A stretch of 64,000 bases of DNA from Tragulus kanchil (Eukaryota > Chordata > Mammalia > Artiodactyla > Tragulidae): positions 4,125,501 through 4,189,500 of the forward strand of contig JAIOJX010000001.1 of assembly GCA_022376925.1 (NCBI GenBank). Reading direction: 5' to 3'. The position numbers and the translations under genes are program-made. A model generated the notes under the pieces. It ran no database searches and was not told the origin of the DNA. It was given only the letters and a program-made list of their open reading frames with translations. Numbering within the stretch: the first letter of the stretch is position 1; every line of letters begins with the position of its first letter. This document shows positions 32,292 to 44,269 of the stretch, one piece after another.

Positions 32292-33180
32292 GTTTTATTT
32301 CCATCCTTCTTTGCAGCTGCACCCGTCCCGCGGCTGGGCTTCCTGAGTTTTCATTTATATTTGGTGCAAACATGCATGGCACAGTGCTGCTGCCTGAGAG
32401 TTGAAGTCGTGGCTCTCGAGGCTAATTCCTGTATGATGCCCGGGGATGGCGTGGTCTCTGGGCTGACATGATGAGCTTTAGGATTCACTGACGCTCACCC
32501 CCTCCCATGTGTGTGCTTCCTTTGCTGGCAGAAGCGAGAGAGGTCCGACTGAGCCTCCTCCCGCAGCATGCCCGTCGTTTACCTAAAGCTATACATTGGG
32601 GGAGGGGAGGGGAAGGGATGCTGTCTTGGTGTGGGCGCTCACCTGGCCCGGGGACTCTCTGGTCACCCTGCCTGGCCTCCTGTGACGGAGAGTGTGTGAG
32701 GACCTGCCAGCACCAGGCCTTGCTCACGTTCATCTGGGCCCCGTGGGCTCCTAGTCCCGGGGCGCTGCTGTCAGGGCTGAGGTGGCACTGGCGGTGTCGA
32801 CTGCCCGGGGCAGCTGTGGGGCAGCTCTTGCAGGTCCCCAGATTGGGACGAGGCAGCTGTGCGTTCTTAGGGAGACAGTAAGACACTGGAACAGATCCTG
32901 CAGGTTAAACCTCACGTGCCTCCTTCGTGTGTGTGTGTGGGAGAGCGTGTTGCGGCTGCGCGACAGGTGACAGGAAGGTGCCAGCCCAGAACAGGAAGAG
33001 GTGGCAGAGATCCCAGGTCCCGGGGAAAGACGTCACGGAGGCGCGGGATGGAGTGGCCGGGGAGGAAGGAGAGGAGCGGGAGCAGGTGTCCTTAGAGAGA
33101 GAGGCTGTGCCAGGCCAGCCAGACTGGTGCCGGGCTGGCTGTGGTTCTGGAGGGCTTCTGCATTGGTGGCCTGCTGTCCC
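32292..33180. other. GC-rich sequence downstream of CD99L2
   Basis: It may contain the end of the CD99L2 3'UTR. No repeat family or open frame with homology was recognised. Confidence 0.35.
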
Positions 33181-33461
33181 TTTTTTTCGTTTTTGGTTGT
33201 TTTTTTTTTGATAGGTAAGAAATGGATTTATTCAGATTCGGAGAAAGCACACTCCACAGAGAGAGTGGGCCATCACAGAGCGAATCCAGCGGCCCCGAAA
33301 ACATGGTGTTCTAAGCTTTTATGGGCTGGGTAATTCCATATGTTAATGAGTGGGAGGATTATTCCAGCTCCTTTAGGGAAGCGGTGCAACTGTCGGGCGC
33401 CTCTGGGTGTGTCATTTAGCTTGCTGACTGAGGATCAAGGTCTGGTCTGCCATCTTGGACA
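33181..33461 (-). mobile_element. ERV LTR fragment (U3-R) ending in an A-rich tract
   Basis: Read on the minus strand it has a TATA-like CCCATAAAAGCTT, then an R region with the polyadenylation signal AATAAA (plus strand GGATTTATTCAG at 33228). About 17 bases later an A-rich tract of about 35 bases (33181-33210) begins in place of U5. The same R sequence occurs at 42120-42180, where U5 continues normally. The upper end is cut by the L1 insertion at 33472. Confidence 0.75.
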
Positions 33462-35547
33462 CATTTGATTTTTTTTTTTTTCATTTATCTTTTTTTTTTT
33501 TCATTCTTTATTTTAAAGGTTTTACAGAGTTTTGTTGTTCACAGACATGTTATGTTCCCAGATCAGTCATATGCATGTCCCTGGTCCCCACCCACCCCCA
33601 GTTCCCCCCGTCCCACCCCGCCAGACCATCGCCCCGTGCCATTGTGAGCACTCCTATTCCCCTAGCACTATGACACTAGCTATCTTTTCCACACCTGACA
33701 GTATAGGTTTCCATGTTACTCCCTCCATGCCGCCCCCTCCCTATTTCTTCCCCACAATGTCCCTATGTCTATGCTTTGTCTGTTTTTCCATGAGTTCCCT
33801 GCGTGTCTTATCAAGACTGTCCTACTAGATTCCATATATGTGTGTTAGTATACTGTATTTGTCTTTCTCTTTTTGACTTACTTCACTTTTATTGATAGGT
33901 TCTAGAGCCAGCCACCTCATTAGGGCTGATTCTTCTGCATTTCTTCTAACAGCTGAGTAGTATCCCATTGTATATATGTACCAGAGCTTCTGTATCCATT
34001 CATTCGTCAATGGACATCTAGCTTGCTTCCATGTTCTGGCTATTGTATAGAGAGCTGCAATGAACATTGGGGTACAGGTGCTTCTTTCAGTTTTGATCTC
34101 ATCGGGGTATAAGCCTAAGAGTGGGATTGCAGGGTCGTAGGGTGCTTCTCTTTTTAGTTTCTTAAGGAATCTCCAGACTGTCTTCCATAGAGGCTGCATC
34201 AATTTACATTCCCACCAACAATGCAAGAGTGTTCCTTTTTCTCCACACCCTCTCCAGCATTTATTGTCTGTCGATTTGGTGATGGTGGCCATTCTGACGG
34301 GTGTGAGGTGATATCTCATTGTAGTTTTGATTTGCATTTCTCTAATAATAAGTGAGGTTGAGCATCATTTCATGTGCTTTTGGGCCATCTGTATGTCCTC
34401 TTTGGAGAGGCGTCTCTTTAGATCTTCTACCCAAGCTTTTATGGGCTGGGTAATTCCATATGTTAATGAGTGGGAGGATTATTCCAGCTCCTTTAGGAAG
34501 CGTGCAACTGTCGGCGCCTCTGGGTGTGTCATTTAGCTTGCTGACTGAGGATCAAGGTCTGGTCTGCCATCTTGGACACATTTGATTTTTTTTTTTTTCA
34601 TTTATCTTTTTTTTTTTTCATTCTTTATTTTAAAGGTTTTACAGAGTTTTGTTGTTCACAGACATGTTATGTTCCCAGATCAGTCATATGCATGTCCCTG
34701 GTCCCCACCCACCCCCAGTTCCCCCCTCCCACCCCGCCAGACCATCGCCCCGTGCCATTGTGAGCACTCCTATTCCCCTAGCACTATGACACTAGCTATC
34801 TTTTCCACACCTGACAGTATAGGTTTCCATGTTACTCCCTCCATGCCGCCCCCTCCCTATTTCTTCCCTATGTCCCTATGTCTATGCTTTGTCTGTTTTT
34901 CCATGAGTTCCCTGCGTGTCTTATCAAGACTGTCCTACTAGATTCCATATATGTGTGTTAGTATACTGTATTTGTCTTTCTCTTTTTGACTTACTTCACT
35001 TTTATTGATAGGTTCTAGAGCCAGCCACCTCATTAGGGCTGATTCTTCTGCATTTCTTCTAACAGCTGAGTAGTATCCCATTGTATATATGTACCAGAGC
35101 TTCTGTATCCATTCATTCGTCAATGGACATCTAGCTTGCTTCCATGTTCTGGCTATTGTATAGAGAGCTGCAATGAACATTGGGGTACAGGTGCTTCTTT
35201 CAGTTTTGATCTCATCGGGGTATAAGCCTAAGAGTGGGATTGCAGGGTCGTAGGGTGCTTCTCTTTTTAGTTTCTTAAGGAATCTCCAGACTGTCTTCCA
35301 TAGAGGCTGCATCAATTTACATTCCCACCAACAATGCAAGAGTGTTCCTTTTTCTCCACACCCTCTCCAGCATTTATTGTCTGTCGATTTGGTGATGGTG
35401 GCCATTCTGACGGGTGTGAGGTGATATCTCATTGTAGTTTTGATTTGCATTTCTCTAATAATAAGTGAGGTTGAGCATCATTTCATGTGCTTTTGGGCCA
35501 TCTGTATGTCCTCTTTGGAGAGGCGTCTCTTTAGATCTTCTACCCAT
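33313..35547. repeat. Direct duplication J (offset about 1113-1120)
   Basis: 33313-34432 repeats at 34433-35547. The start of the second copy is error-rich (CTTTAGGAAGCGTGCAACTG against CTTTAGGGAAGCGGTGCAAC). Confidence 0.92.
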
Positions 35548-38002
35548 TTTTTGATTGGGTTGTTCGTTTTTCCTGTGCTGAGTTGTCTGAGTTGCTTGTA
35601 GATTTTGGAGATGAATTCTCTGTCTGTTGTTTCATTTGCTATGATTTTCTCCTACTTTGTGGGGTGTCTGTTGAGCTTTTTTGTAATTTCTTTTGCTGTA
35701 CAAAAGCTTTTAAGTTTCATGAGGTTCCACATGTTCATTTGTCTTTTTAGTTCCGCTATTCTAGTAGGTGGGTCAGAGAAGATCTTGCTTTGATTGATGT
35801 CCTTGAGGGTTTTGCCTATATTCTCCTCTAAGAGTTTGATGGTTTCTGGCCTTACATTTAGGTCTTTAATCCATTTTGAATTGATCTTTGTGTATGGTGT
35901 CAGGGAATGTTCCAACTTCATTTGTTTGCATGTAGCTGTCCAGTTTTCCCAGCACCACTTGTTGAAGAGGCTGTCTTTGTCCCATTTTATAGTTTCGCCT
36001 CCTTTATCAAAAATAAGGTACCCATAGGTGCGTGGGTTTATCTCTGGGTTCTCGATCTTGTTCCATTGGTCTATAGTTCTGTTTTTGTGTCAGTACCATA
36101 CTGTCTTGATGACTGTTGCTTTGTAGTAGAGTCTGAAGTTGGGGAGGCTGATTCCTCCAGCTCCATTTTTCTTTCTCAGGATTGCTTTGGCTATTCAATG
36201 TCTTTTGTGTTTCCGTATGAACTGTGTGATTCTTTGGTCTAGTTCTGTGGAAAATGTCAATGGTAGTTGAATAGGTATTGCATTGAATCTATAGATGACA
36301 TTTTGTAGTATGTTTCGATTCTTCCCAAAGAGTGGGATTGCAGGGTCGAGGGTGCTTCTCTTTTTAGTTTCTTAAGGAATCTCCAGACTGTCTTCCATAG
36401 AGGCTGCATCAATTTACATTCCCACCAACAATGCAAGAGTGTTCCTTTTTCTCCACACCCTCTCCAGCATTTATTGTCTGTCGATTTGGTGATGGTGGCC
36501 ATTCTGACGGGTGTGAGGTGATATCTCATTGTAGTTTTGATTTGCATTTCTCTAATAATAAGTGAGGTTGAGCATCATTTCATGTGCTTTTGGGCCATCT
36601 GTATGTCCTCTTTGGAGAGGCGTCTCTTTAGATCTTCTACCCATTTTTTGATTGGGTTGTTCGTTTTTCCTGTGCTGAGTTGTCTGAGTTGCTTGTAGAT
36701 TTTGGAGATGAATTCTCTGTCTGTTGTTTCATTTGCTATGATTTTCTCCTACTTTGTGGGGTGTCTGTTGAGCTTTTTTGTAATTTCTTTTGCTGTACAA
36801 AAGCTTTTAAGTTTCATGAGGTTCCACATGTTCATTTGTCTTTTTAGTTCCGCTATTCTAGTAGGTGGGTCAGAGAAGATCTTGCTTTGATTGATGTCCT
36901 TGAGGGTTTTGCCTATATTCTCCTCTAAGAGTTTGATGGTTTCTGGCCTTACATTTAGGTCTTTAATCCATTTTGAATTGATCTTTGTGTATGGTGTCAG
37001 GGAATGTTCCAACTTCATTTGTTTGCATGTAGCTGTCCAGTTTTCCCAGCACCACTTGTTGAAGAGGCTGTCTTTGTCCCATTTTATAGTTTCGCCTCCT
37101 TTATCAAAAATAAGGTACCCATAGGTGCGTGGGTTTATCTCTGGGTTCTCGATCTTGTTCCATTGGTCTATAGTTCTGTTTTTGTGTCAGTACCATACTG
37201 TCTTGATGACTGTTGCTTTGTAGTAGAGTCTGAAGTTGGGGAGGCTGATTCCTCCAGCTCCATTTTTCTTTCTCAGGATTGCTTTGGCTATTCAATGTCT
37301 TTTGTGTTTCCGTATGAACTGTGTGATTCTTTGGTCTAGTTCTGTGGAAAATGTCAATGGTAGTTGAATAGGTATTGCATTGAATCTATAGATGACATTT
37401 GGTAGTATGGTCATTTTCACAATATTGATTCTTCCGACCCAGGAACATGGAATATCTCTCCATCTGTTTAAGTCTTCTTTAATTTCTTTCATGAGTGTCT
37501 TGTAATTTTCTGTGTACAGTTATTTTGTATCTTTGGGTAGGTTTATTCCTAGATATTTGATTCTTTTGGTTGCAATGGTGAAAGGGATTGCCTCTTTGAT
37601 TTCGTTTTCTGATTTTTCGTTGTTTGTATATAGGAATGCCAGTGATTTCTGTGTGTTGACTTTGCATCCTGCGACTTTGCTGAATTCGTTGATTAGCTCT
37701 AGTAGCTTTGTAATAGTGTCTTTGGGATTTTCTATGTATAATATCATGTCGTCTGCAAATAGAGAGAACTTGACTTCTTCCTTTCCAATCTGGATTCCTT
37801 TTATTTCTTTCTCTTCTCTTATTGCTGTTGCTAGGACTTCCAGGACTATGTTGAATAGTAGTGGTGAAAGTGGACACCCCTGTCTTGTTCCTGATCTTAG
37901 AGGGAATGCTTTCAGTTTTTCACCATTGAGAATAATGTTCACTGTGGGCTTCTCATAGATGGCTTTTATTATGTTGAGATAGGTTCCTTCTGTGCCCAGA
38001 CC
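33472..38002 (-). mobile_element. L1 LINE, 5'-truncated, inserted in ERV LTR
   Basis: Minus-strand L1. 37520-38005 encodes the ORF2 reverse-transcriptase core with FADDM, 35652-35921 and 37292-37492 encode further ORF2 parts, 33825-34337 the open ORF2 C-terminus ending in a stop, and 33480-33820 the 3'UTR and poly(T). The target-site duplication CATTTGATTT at 33462-33471 and 38003-38012 brackets the insertion. The nominal 4.5 kb is inflated by duplications J, K and L; the real insert is probably about 2 kb. Frames are well kept, so it is a fairly young insertion, but it is 5'-truncated inside the reverse transcriptase and cannot move by itself. Confidence 0.88.
35231..37430. repeat. Direct duplication K (offset 1098)
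   Basis: 35231-36328 repeats at 36329-37430. The left edge overlaps the second copy of duplication J, so 34115-34432 exists three times. The junction at about 36309-36328 (TGTTTCGATTCTTCCCAAAG) is a shortened, garbled form of 37409-37442. Confidence 0.92.
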
Positions 38003-39362
38003 CATTTGATTTTAATGGGTTTATGCTGTGTCCTTGGGCTGTCATTCTTTTAAAAAAATTGTGCCCTGCCCCTTTGCCTCCTAACCCTTACATTCCCCAC
38101 TCAAGAGATTTTACTCCCATTTCCTTACGGGAGGCAGAAGGGTGAAGGTACATTCCGCCTCAGGGAAACTCGAGATCTAGGCCCCAGGGACAAGGCCGTT
38201 TTCCCAGCACCACTTGTCTTTGTTTTAGTTTCGCCTCCTTTATCAAAATAAACCCATAGGTGCGTGGGTTTATCTCTGGGTTCTCGATCTTGTTCCATTG
38301 GTCTATAGTTCTGTTTTTGTGTCAGTACCATACTGTCTTGATGACTGTTGCTTTGTAGTAGAGTCTGAAGGTGTGGAGGCTGATTCCTCCAGCTCCATTT
38401 TTCTTTCTCAGGATTGCTTTGGCTATTCAATGTCTTTTGTGTTTCCGTATGAACTGTGTGATTCTTTGGTCTAGTTCTGTGGAAAATGTCAATGGTAGTT
38501 GAATAGGTATTGCATTGAATCTATAGATGACATTTGGTAGTATGGTCATTTTCACAATATTGATTCTTCCGACCCAGGAACATGGAATATCTCTCCATCT
38601 GTTTAAGTCTTCTTTAATTTCTTTCATGAGTGTCTTGTAATTTTCTGTGTACAGTTATTTTGTATCTTTGGGTAGGTTTATTCCTAGATATTTGATTCTT
38701 TTGGTTGCAATGGTGAAAGGGATTGCCTCTTTGATTTCGTTTTCTGATTTTTCGTTGTTTGTATATAGGAATGCCAGTGATTTCTGTGTGTTGACTTTGC
38801 ATCCTGCGACTTTGCTGAATTCGTTGATTAGCTCTAGTAGCTTTGTAATAGTGTCTTTGGGATTTTCTATGTATAATATCATGTCGTCTGCAAATAGAGA
38901 GAACTTGACTTCTTCCTTTCCAATCTGGATTCCTTTTATTTCTTTCTCTTCTCTTATTGCTGTTGCTAGGACTTCCAGGACTATGTTGAATAGTAGTGGT
39001 GAAAGTGGACACCCCTGTCTTGTTCCTGATCTTAGAGGGAATGCTTTCAGTTTTTCACCATTGAGAATAATGTTCACTGTGGGCTTCTCATAGATGGCTT
39101 TTATTATGTTGAGATAGGTTCCTTCTGTGCCCAGACCCATTTGATTTTAATGGGTTTATGCTGTGTCCTTGGGCTGTCATTCTTTTAAAAAAATTGTGCC
39201 CTGCCCCTTTGCCTCCTAACCCTTACATTCCCCACTCAAGAGATTTTACTCCCATTTCCTTACGGGAGGCAGAAGGGTGAAGGTCCGCTGAGCATGGGCT
39301 TTGACCCTGCCTATCAGGGAGTGAAAGTCTCGAGATCTAGGGGCCCCAGGGACAAGGCCGCT
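37040..39362. repeat. Direct duplication L (offset about 1135-1158)
   Basis: 37040-38197 repeats at 38198-39362, crossing the L1-ERV boundary. Both sides of the junction have deletions: 38148-38170 lacks about 30 bases seen at 39284-39335, and 38215-38255 lacks about 23 bases seen at 37057-37120. Confidence 0.92.
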
Positions 39363-42330
39363 CCTAGTTGTAGTCCATGTGCTGAAATCCCTACATAGCC
39401 ATCATCTTGATGTAGAGCGGTAGTAACTGGGTTCCTTAGCCTTCCTATGGATCCCCTTGATGATTGGGCATGTTTCGTTCCAGCAGCAGGGCATAAATAT
39501 ATCCATAAATGACAAAAGACTTAAGACGCATGGTCAAATATCTGCTTACAGTGTATAATAAAGGTGGGTTACAATAGCCAGAATTACAAACAATTACATT
39601 TAACTTAACATATTAAATAATCTTAGTTAACTATTTTTCTTTGTCATATCATAGGGGCCCTGTAAAACATCTCAAAGTTAGTTTTTAGCCAGATAAGATC
39701 ATAAGTCACTGTGAGACAATACTAATTCTCTGATTGAAACTATATAAAGATCTCCAAAGTAAGTACAAATCACTTAAAGGTAAAGAAACTTAGCACAGTT
39801 TGTCAAATCATAACCTGTTTGTCCGAAGCAACAGTTTAAGAATACTTTAGAGGAAGAGGCCAAATCTAGTCTGGTCTTAACCCATCTCTATTAAAATCCA
39901 TTACCCAGCCCAACTAAATCATGATCATGAATAACTCTTTACACAGTAAGGATGATTCCCTTTCTCCTCTAGAGACAGAGTGGCCCCTAACTTAGTTAAT
40001 AAATCTCTCTCCATTAAAGGAAAGGACAATCAGGCCCAAACTAAACGAATGCAGAAACAGCTGTCCATTAGCACTGCACAAAACAGGCTCCAGGAAAGTA
40101 TGCCCATTTCTTTCCTGACAACCCTATTACATACGCCTTATGACCGCTAAGGTTTCCAATCTTTTGGGGTAAGACTGAAAAGGTTGCACCAGTGTGTAGA
40201 AGAACTTCTATCAAATGACCAGCCACATCAGTGACCACCCGAGGTTGAAGCAGAGCCACTTTTGGCCTTGGGCCCGTTGGTCGTCTGACTGCAAAGCCAT
40301 CCATGGCTGAGGGGCCCCCATCACTCTCTGGCATCTGGGGCATTCCCTCTGCCAATGTCCTGGCTGTTTGCAAAAGACACACATCAACAGCAGTCCTTCT
40401 TCCAGTGCCCCTTTTGTCCACACAGGGTACACTGTCCTTGTACGGGCACCCATGGGCCTCATGGTCTGCCGGGACCAGATTGGCCCAGAAAGGACAGCTC
40501 CTAGTTGGTGGTTTTTGAGCAGACAAAGCCATTGTAATCATTTGGGTCTTTTGCATATTTCTCTGCGTGCATTCAGCCTTTTCAGCCATATTCCTATTAT
40601 TAAAAAACTGAATAAGCCAATTGGAGCAAATCATTCATTGGGGTCTGAGGACCAGCACTAGCTTTCTGAATTTTGCGCCTGATGTCTGGGGCAGACTGGG
40701 CTATGAAATGCAGAGCCAAAAGGGCCTGTCCCTCTGGGGCCGAGGGATCCACGTTTGTGTATTTCTTAAAAGCCTCTACTGATCAATCTTGGAAGTCTGT
40801 AGGATTTTCATCCTATGCCTGTTGGACCTCTGTCATCTTTTTATAATTAACAGGTTTTACTCTAAGTTTTTTTCATACCCTCTATTAAACAGTTAATTCG
40901 GGTTTGTCTCAGGAACCGCCTCATTCCCCACCATGTGCACTGCACGACCCTGTCGGGCTCTGGCTGCCAGTCCTTCGGTGTGACCTCTGGCCGCTAGTCT
41001 TACACCCAGTATTAGGTCAGTATTACAGCCTCAGGGGTGCAGCAGTGGGACAGTGCAATCTGTAAGTCTTCCCAGGTGAGATCAAAAGACCTCACTAGTC
41101 TGATGCATTCTTTCGTAAAACGTTTAGGATCCTCAGAAAAACTTTCCAACTTGTTTTCTGCCATACTTAGATCAGACATTGAGAAAGGTACAGAGACTCT
41201 TACTGTTTTTTGAATTTTTTGTCATGAACTTCTCTCAGAGGCAAAGCTATAGGGGCAGTTGGTTGGTCATTTACATTATTGTCAATGCTGAGCTAAGGAT
41301 GGGCCCCTTGAGTAATTCGGGGTGCAAAGCAGCTCCTGAATATGGGTGGGGCCTCTTCTTTCCTAGCTGCCTCATCCCCAGAGACAGTGGCTCCTCCCAG
41401 TAGGCGGGGAGTAGCTCCAGCAGCTCCTTGCAGAGGAATTAGCGTTTGAATGGCCCTAGGGTCCATCAGTTAAAAGGTCTTTTATGTCTTTCCTATAATT
41501 TTCCCACCAAGCTACACACACCTTAAATTCCTTTTGAATCTCATTGTCTAAATACAAGGCCATGAAAATTTGAATATATGGAAGTTCCCTCCATCTAGAC
41601 TTCCTTCCAGAATATAAATCTAACCGTAATACAGAATCAAAATTCAGGCTCCCATTTAGTAGCCATTTTTCTTAGCTTCCTAACTCATATTGTGGCCAAA
41701 CATGATTACATAGCCTAATAAGCTTTTTTTTTTTTTTCTTTTTAATCCCAGTAGTCTGAATCTTTCCCAGTCCCGGAGGACATGACCCAGAGGGTATTGG
41801 TTGGGACTAATGCCACCTGACCCATTTCAGACTCAAACCTGAGACATCTCTAATTCCCATTGTATCCAAAATCGTACCCTTAAAATCAACATCCACCACA
41901 AATTTGGTAAAAAGTTTGCACTTACGATTTTAGATGCTATCCCTTCCAAAGCAGTCTCCCAACCAGTTGTTAGTGCCCAAAAGTTGTCACAAAGAAAATG
42001 CATGGAAGACATTCTCAATAGTGTTGACGATGAGCTGGAGCTGGTCCAATGTCTGGACCCACTGAGGTTCAGGTTCTTCATGTCTCTTTGCAGAGAAGAA
42101 TTCAGCGAGAGGCAAAGGAATAGGTAAGAAATGGATTTATTCAGATTCGGAGAAAAGACACTCCACAGACAGAGTGTGGGCCGGCTCTGCAGTGAGGCAC
42201 ATCTGCCAGTGAAGAGCCTGGAACCCTGACGACAGTAAGGGCAGGCACAATCACCACAGCCCAGCAAGGGGAGCAGAGAGAGAGCCTTGGCCTTGAGCAG
42301 ATCAGTGAGACCTTGCATGCCCTTGAGCAG
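38012..42330 (-). mobile_element. Gammaretrovirus-like ERV (class I), decayed provirus fragment
   Basis: Minus-strand endogenous retrovirus. From right to left: an R/U5-like leader (41900-42190), capsid-like gag sequence (about 40640-41160, broken by stops), a single CCHC zinc knuckle of nucleocapsid at 40340-40381 (C-X2-C-X4-H-X4-C), then a protease region with the active-site motif at 40185-40202. There the catalytic Asp is replaced by His (LLHTGA). Zinc knuckle and protease lie in different frames, so a frameshift separates them. I recognised no intact reverse transcriptase or envelope region between 38.0 and 40.06 kb. LTR-like sequence continues on the left (38012-39360) and, beyond the inserted L1, at 33181-33461. 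The single zinc knuckle and gag-protease order point to a class I element. It cannot be functional. Confidence 0.8.
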
Positions 42331-43995
42331 AGGAGCTTAGCTGTGGCAAGAAGTTGGGGTTGTACTCACTCCTGAATCATATCAGCATCAGGCTCTTTGT
42401 CCCCTGGAGGAAAGTAGCCAGCTACTTGACTCTGCTGTCTTTCATTGCATGTTTTGGCGGAGCTCCCAGAGCTTAAAGGTCCTGAAGGGAAATTGGAATG
42501 TGATTTTCACATATCTTAGCAGGAACTCCTGGTTCAAATTTCCAGGGGCCAATGTCTGTGGGCACCTGGGTGGTGACCAGTGCAAAACAGGTGACAGGGA
42601 GTCGCTGGAGGGTGCTACCCACTACCCCAGAGCAAAAGCAGGAGGTTCTCTATACACAAGGTGGAGCTCGGTGTGTACCCTGCCAGTGCCAGGCATCTCT
42701 ACACATGTCCATGCCATCCCTTGGGTGGCTGTTCACCTGATGTCTGTATGGTCTCCGCTGCCCTCCTTGCCTCCAGGTCAGGCAGCCCTGCCTCCGGGGG
42801 CCCCGGGCTCATGACGGCCGAGATCCAGGTTTCCGTGGGGTTCCACCTTCCTCTGGGAGGAAGAAAGGGAGCAGGTAGAGACCAGGACTTCACTGGTAAC
42901 ACACTAATGCCACCTGACCCATTTCAGACTCAAACCTGAGACATCTCTAATTCCCATTGTATCCAAAATCGACTTAAAATCAACATCCACCACAAATTTG
43001 GTAAAAGTTTGCACTTATAATTTTAGATGCTACCCCTTCCAAAGCAATCTCCCAACCGGTTGTTAGTGCCCAAAAGTTGTCATAAAGAAACTGCATGGAT
43101 GACATTCCCTACGGTGTTGACGATGAGCTGGAGCTGGTCCAATGTCTGGACCCACTGAGGTTTAGGTTCTTCATGTCTCTTTGCAGAGAAGAATTCGGTG
43201 AGAGACAAAGTGATAGGTAAGAAATGGATTTATTCAGATTCGGAGAAAAGACACTCCACAGACAGAGTGTGGGCCGGCTCTGCAGTGAGGCACATCTGCC
43301 AGTGAAGAGCCTGGAACCCTGACGACAGTAAGGGCAGGCACAATCACCACAGCCCAGCAAGGGGAGCAGAGAGAGAGCCTTGGCCTTGAGCAGATCAGTG
43401 AGACCTTGCATGCCCTTGAGCAGAGGAGCTTAGCTGTGGCAAGAAGTTGGGGTTGTACTCACTCCTGAATCATATCAGCATCAGGCTCTTTGTCCCCTGG
43501 AGGAAAGTAGCCAGCTACTTGACTCTGCTGTCTTTCATTGCATGTTTTGGCGGAGCTCCCAGAGCTTAAAGGTCCTGAAGGGAAATTGGAATGTGATTTT
43601 CACATATCTTAGCAGGAACTCCTGGTTCAAATTTCCAGGGGCCAATGTCTGTGGGCACCTGGGTGGTGACCAGTGCAAAACAGGTGACAGGGAGTCGCTG
43701 GAGGGTGCTACCCACTACCCCAGAGCAAAAGCAGGAGGTTCTCTATACACAAGGTGGAGCTCGGTGTGTACCCTGCCAGTGCCAGGCATCTCTACACATG
43801 TCCATGCCATCCCTTGGGTGGCTGTTCACCTGATGTCTGTATGGTCTCCGCTGCCCTCCTTGCCTCCAGGTCAGGCAGCCCTGCCTCCGGGGGCCCCGGG
43901 CTCATGACGGCCGAGATCCAGGTTTCCGTGGGGCTTCCACCTTCCTCTGGGAGGAAGAAAGGGAGCAGGTAGAGACCAGGACTTCACTGGTAACA
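41806..43995. repeat. Direct duplication M (offset about 1093-1097)
   Basis: 41806-42902 repeats at 42903-43995. In the ERV part (about 41880-42130 against 42965-43220) the copies differ by several per cent, mostly transitions (CAGCGAGAGGCAAAG against CGGTGAGAGACAAAG). From 42130 on they are essentially identical. Confidence 0.9.
42331..43950. other. Intergenic sequence between ERV and KDM5 pseudogene
   Basis: Mostly the two copies of duplication M. I recognised no gene or named repeat in the unique part (42430-42900). Confidence 0.4.
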
Positions 43996-44035
43996 CACAC
44001 GCACAGACACACACACACACACTCACGTGCACGCT
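43995..44035 (+). repeat. CA-rich microsatellite
   Basis: Imperfect (CA)n with CACGCACAG interruptions. A copy from duplication N lies at about 45082-45122. Confidence 0.85.
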
Positions 44036-44269
44036 CTTGGACGAGGCCTGTGACAGGGACTGGAGATCCTGGCTTCTTGAGCAGTGCCATGCCCCCTCCC
44101 AGCACACAAAGGGCTGGACAGAGGTCCTCTCCGAAACAGGGCCTCCCCTGAGGGGAGGCAGACAGCCTCACAGGCAGAAGACCCGAGGGAACCCAGAGCA
44201 TGCCCATGCCTGGTGACGTGGCAGGGCCTGGGGATGCCAGTGAGGTGGCTCAGCGTCCTTGCAGATGCC

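Noticed and set aside
33825..38005. L1 ORF2 stretches as host genes
   Set aside because: C-terminal ORF2 and FADDM reverse-transcriptase sequence, poly(T) end and target-site duplication show a 5'-truncated L1.
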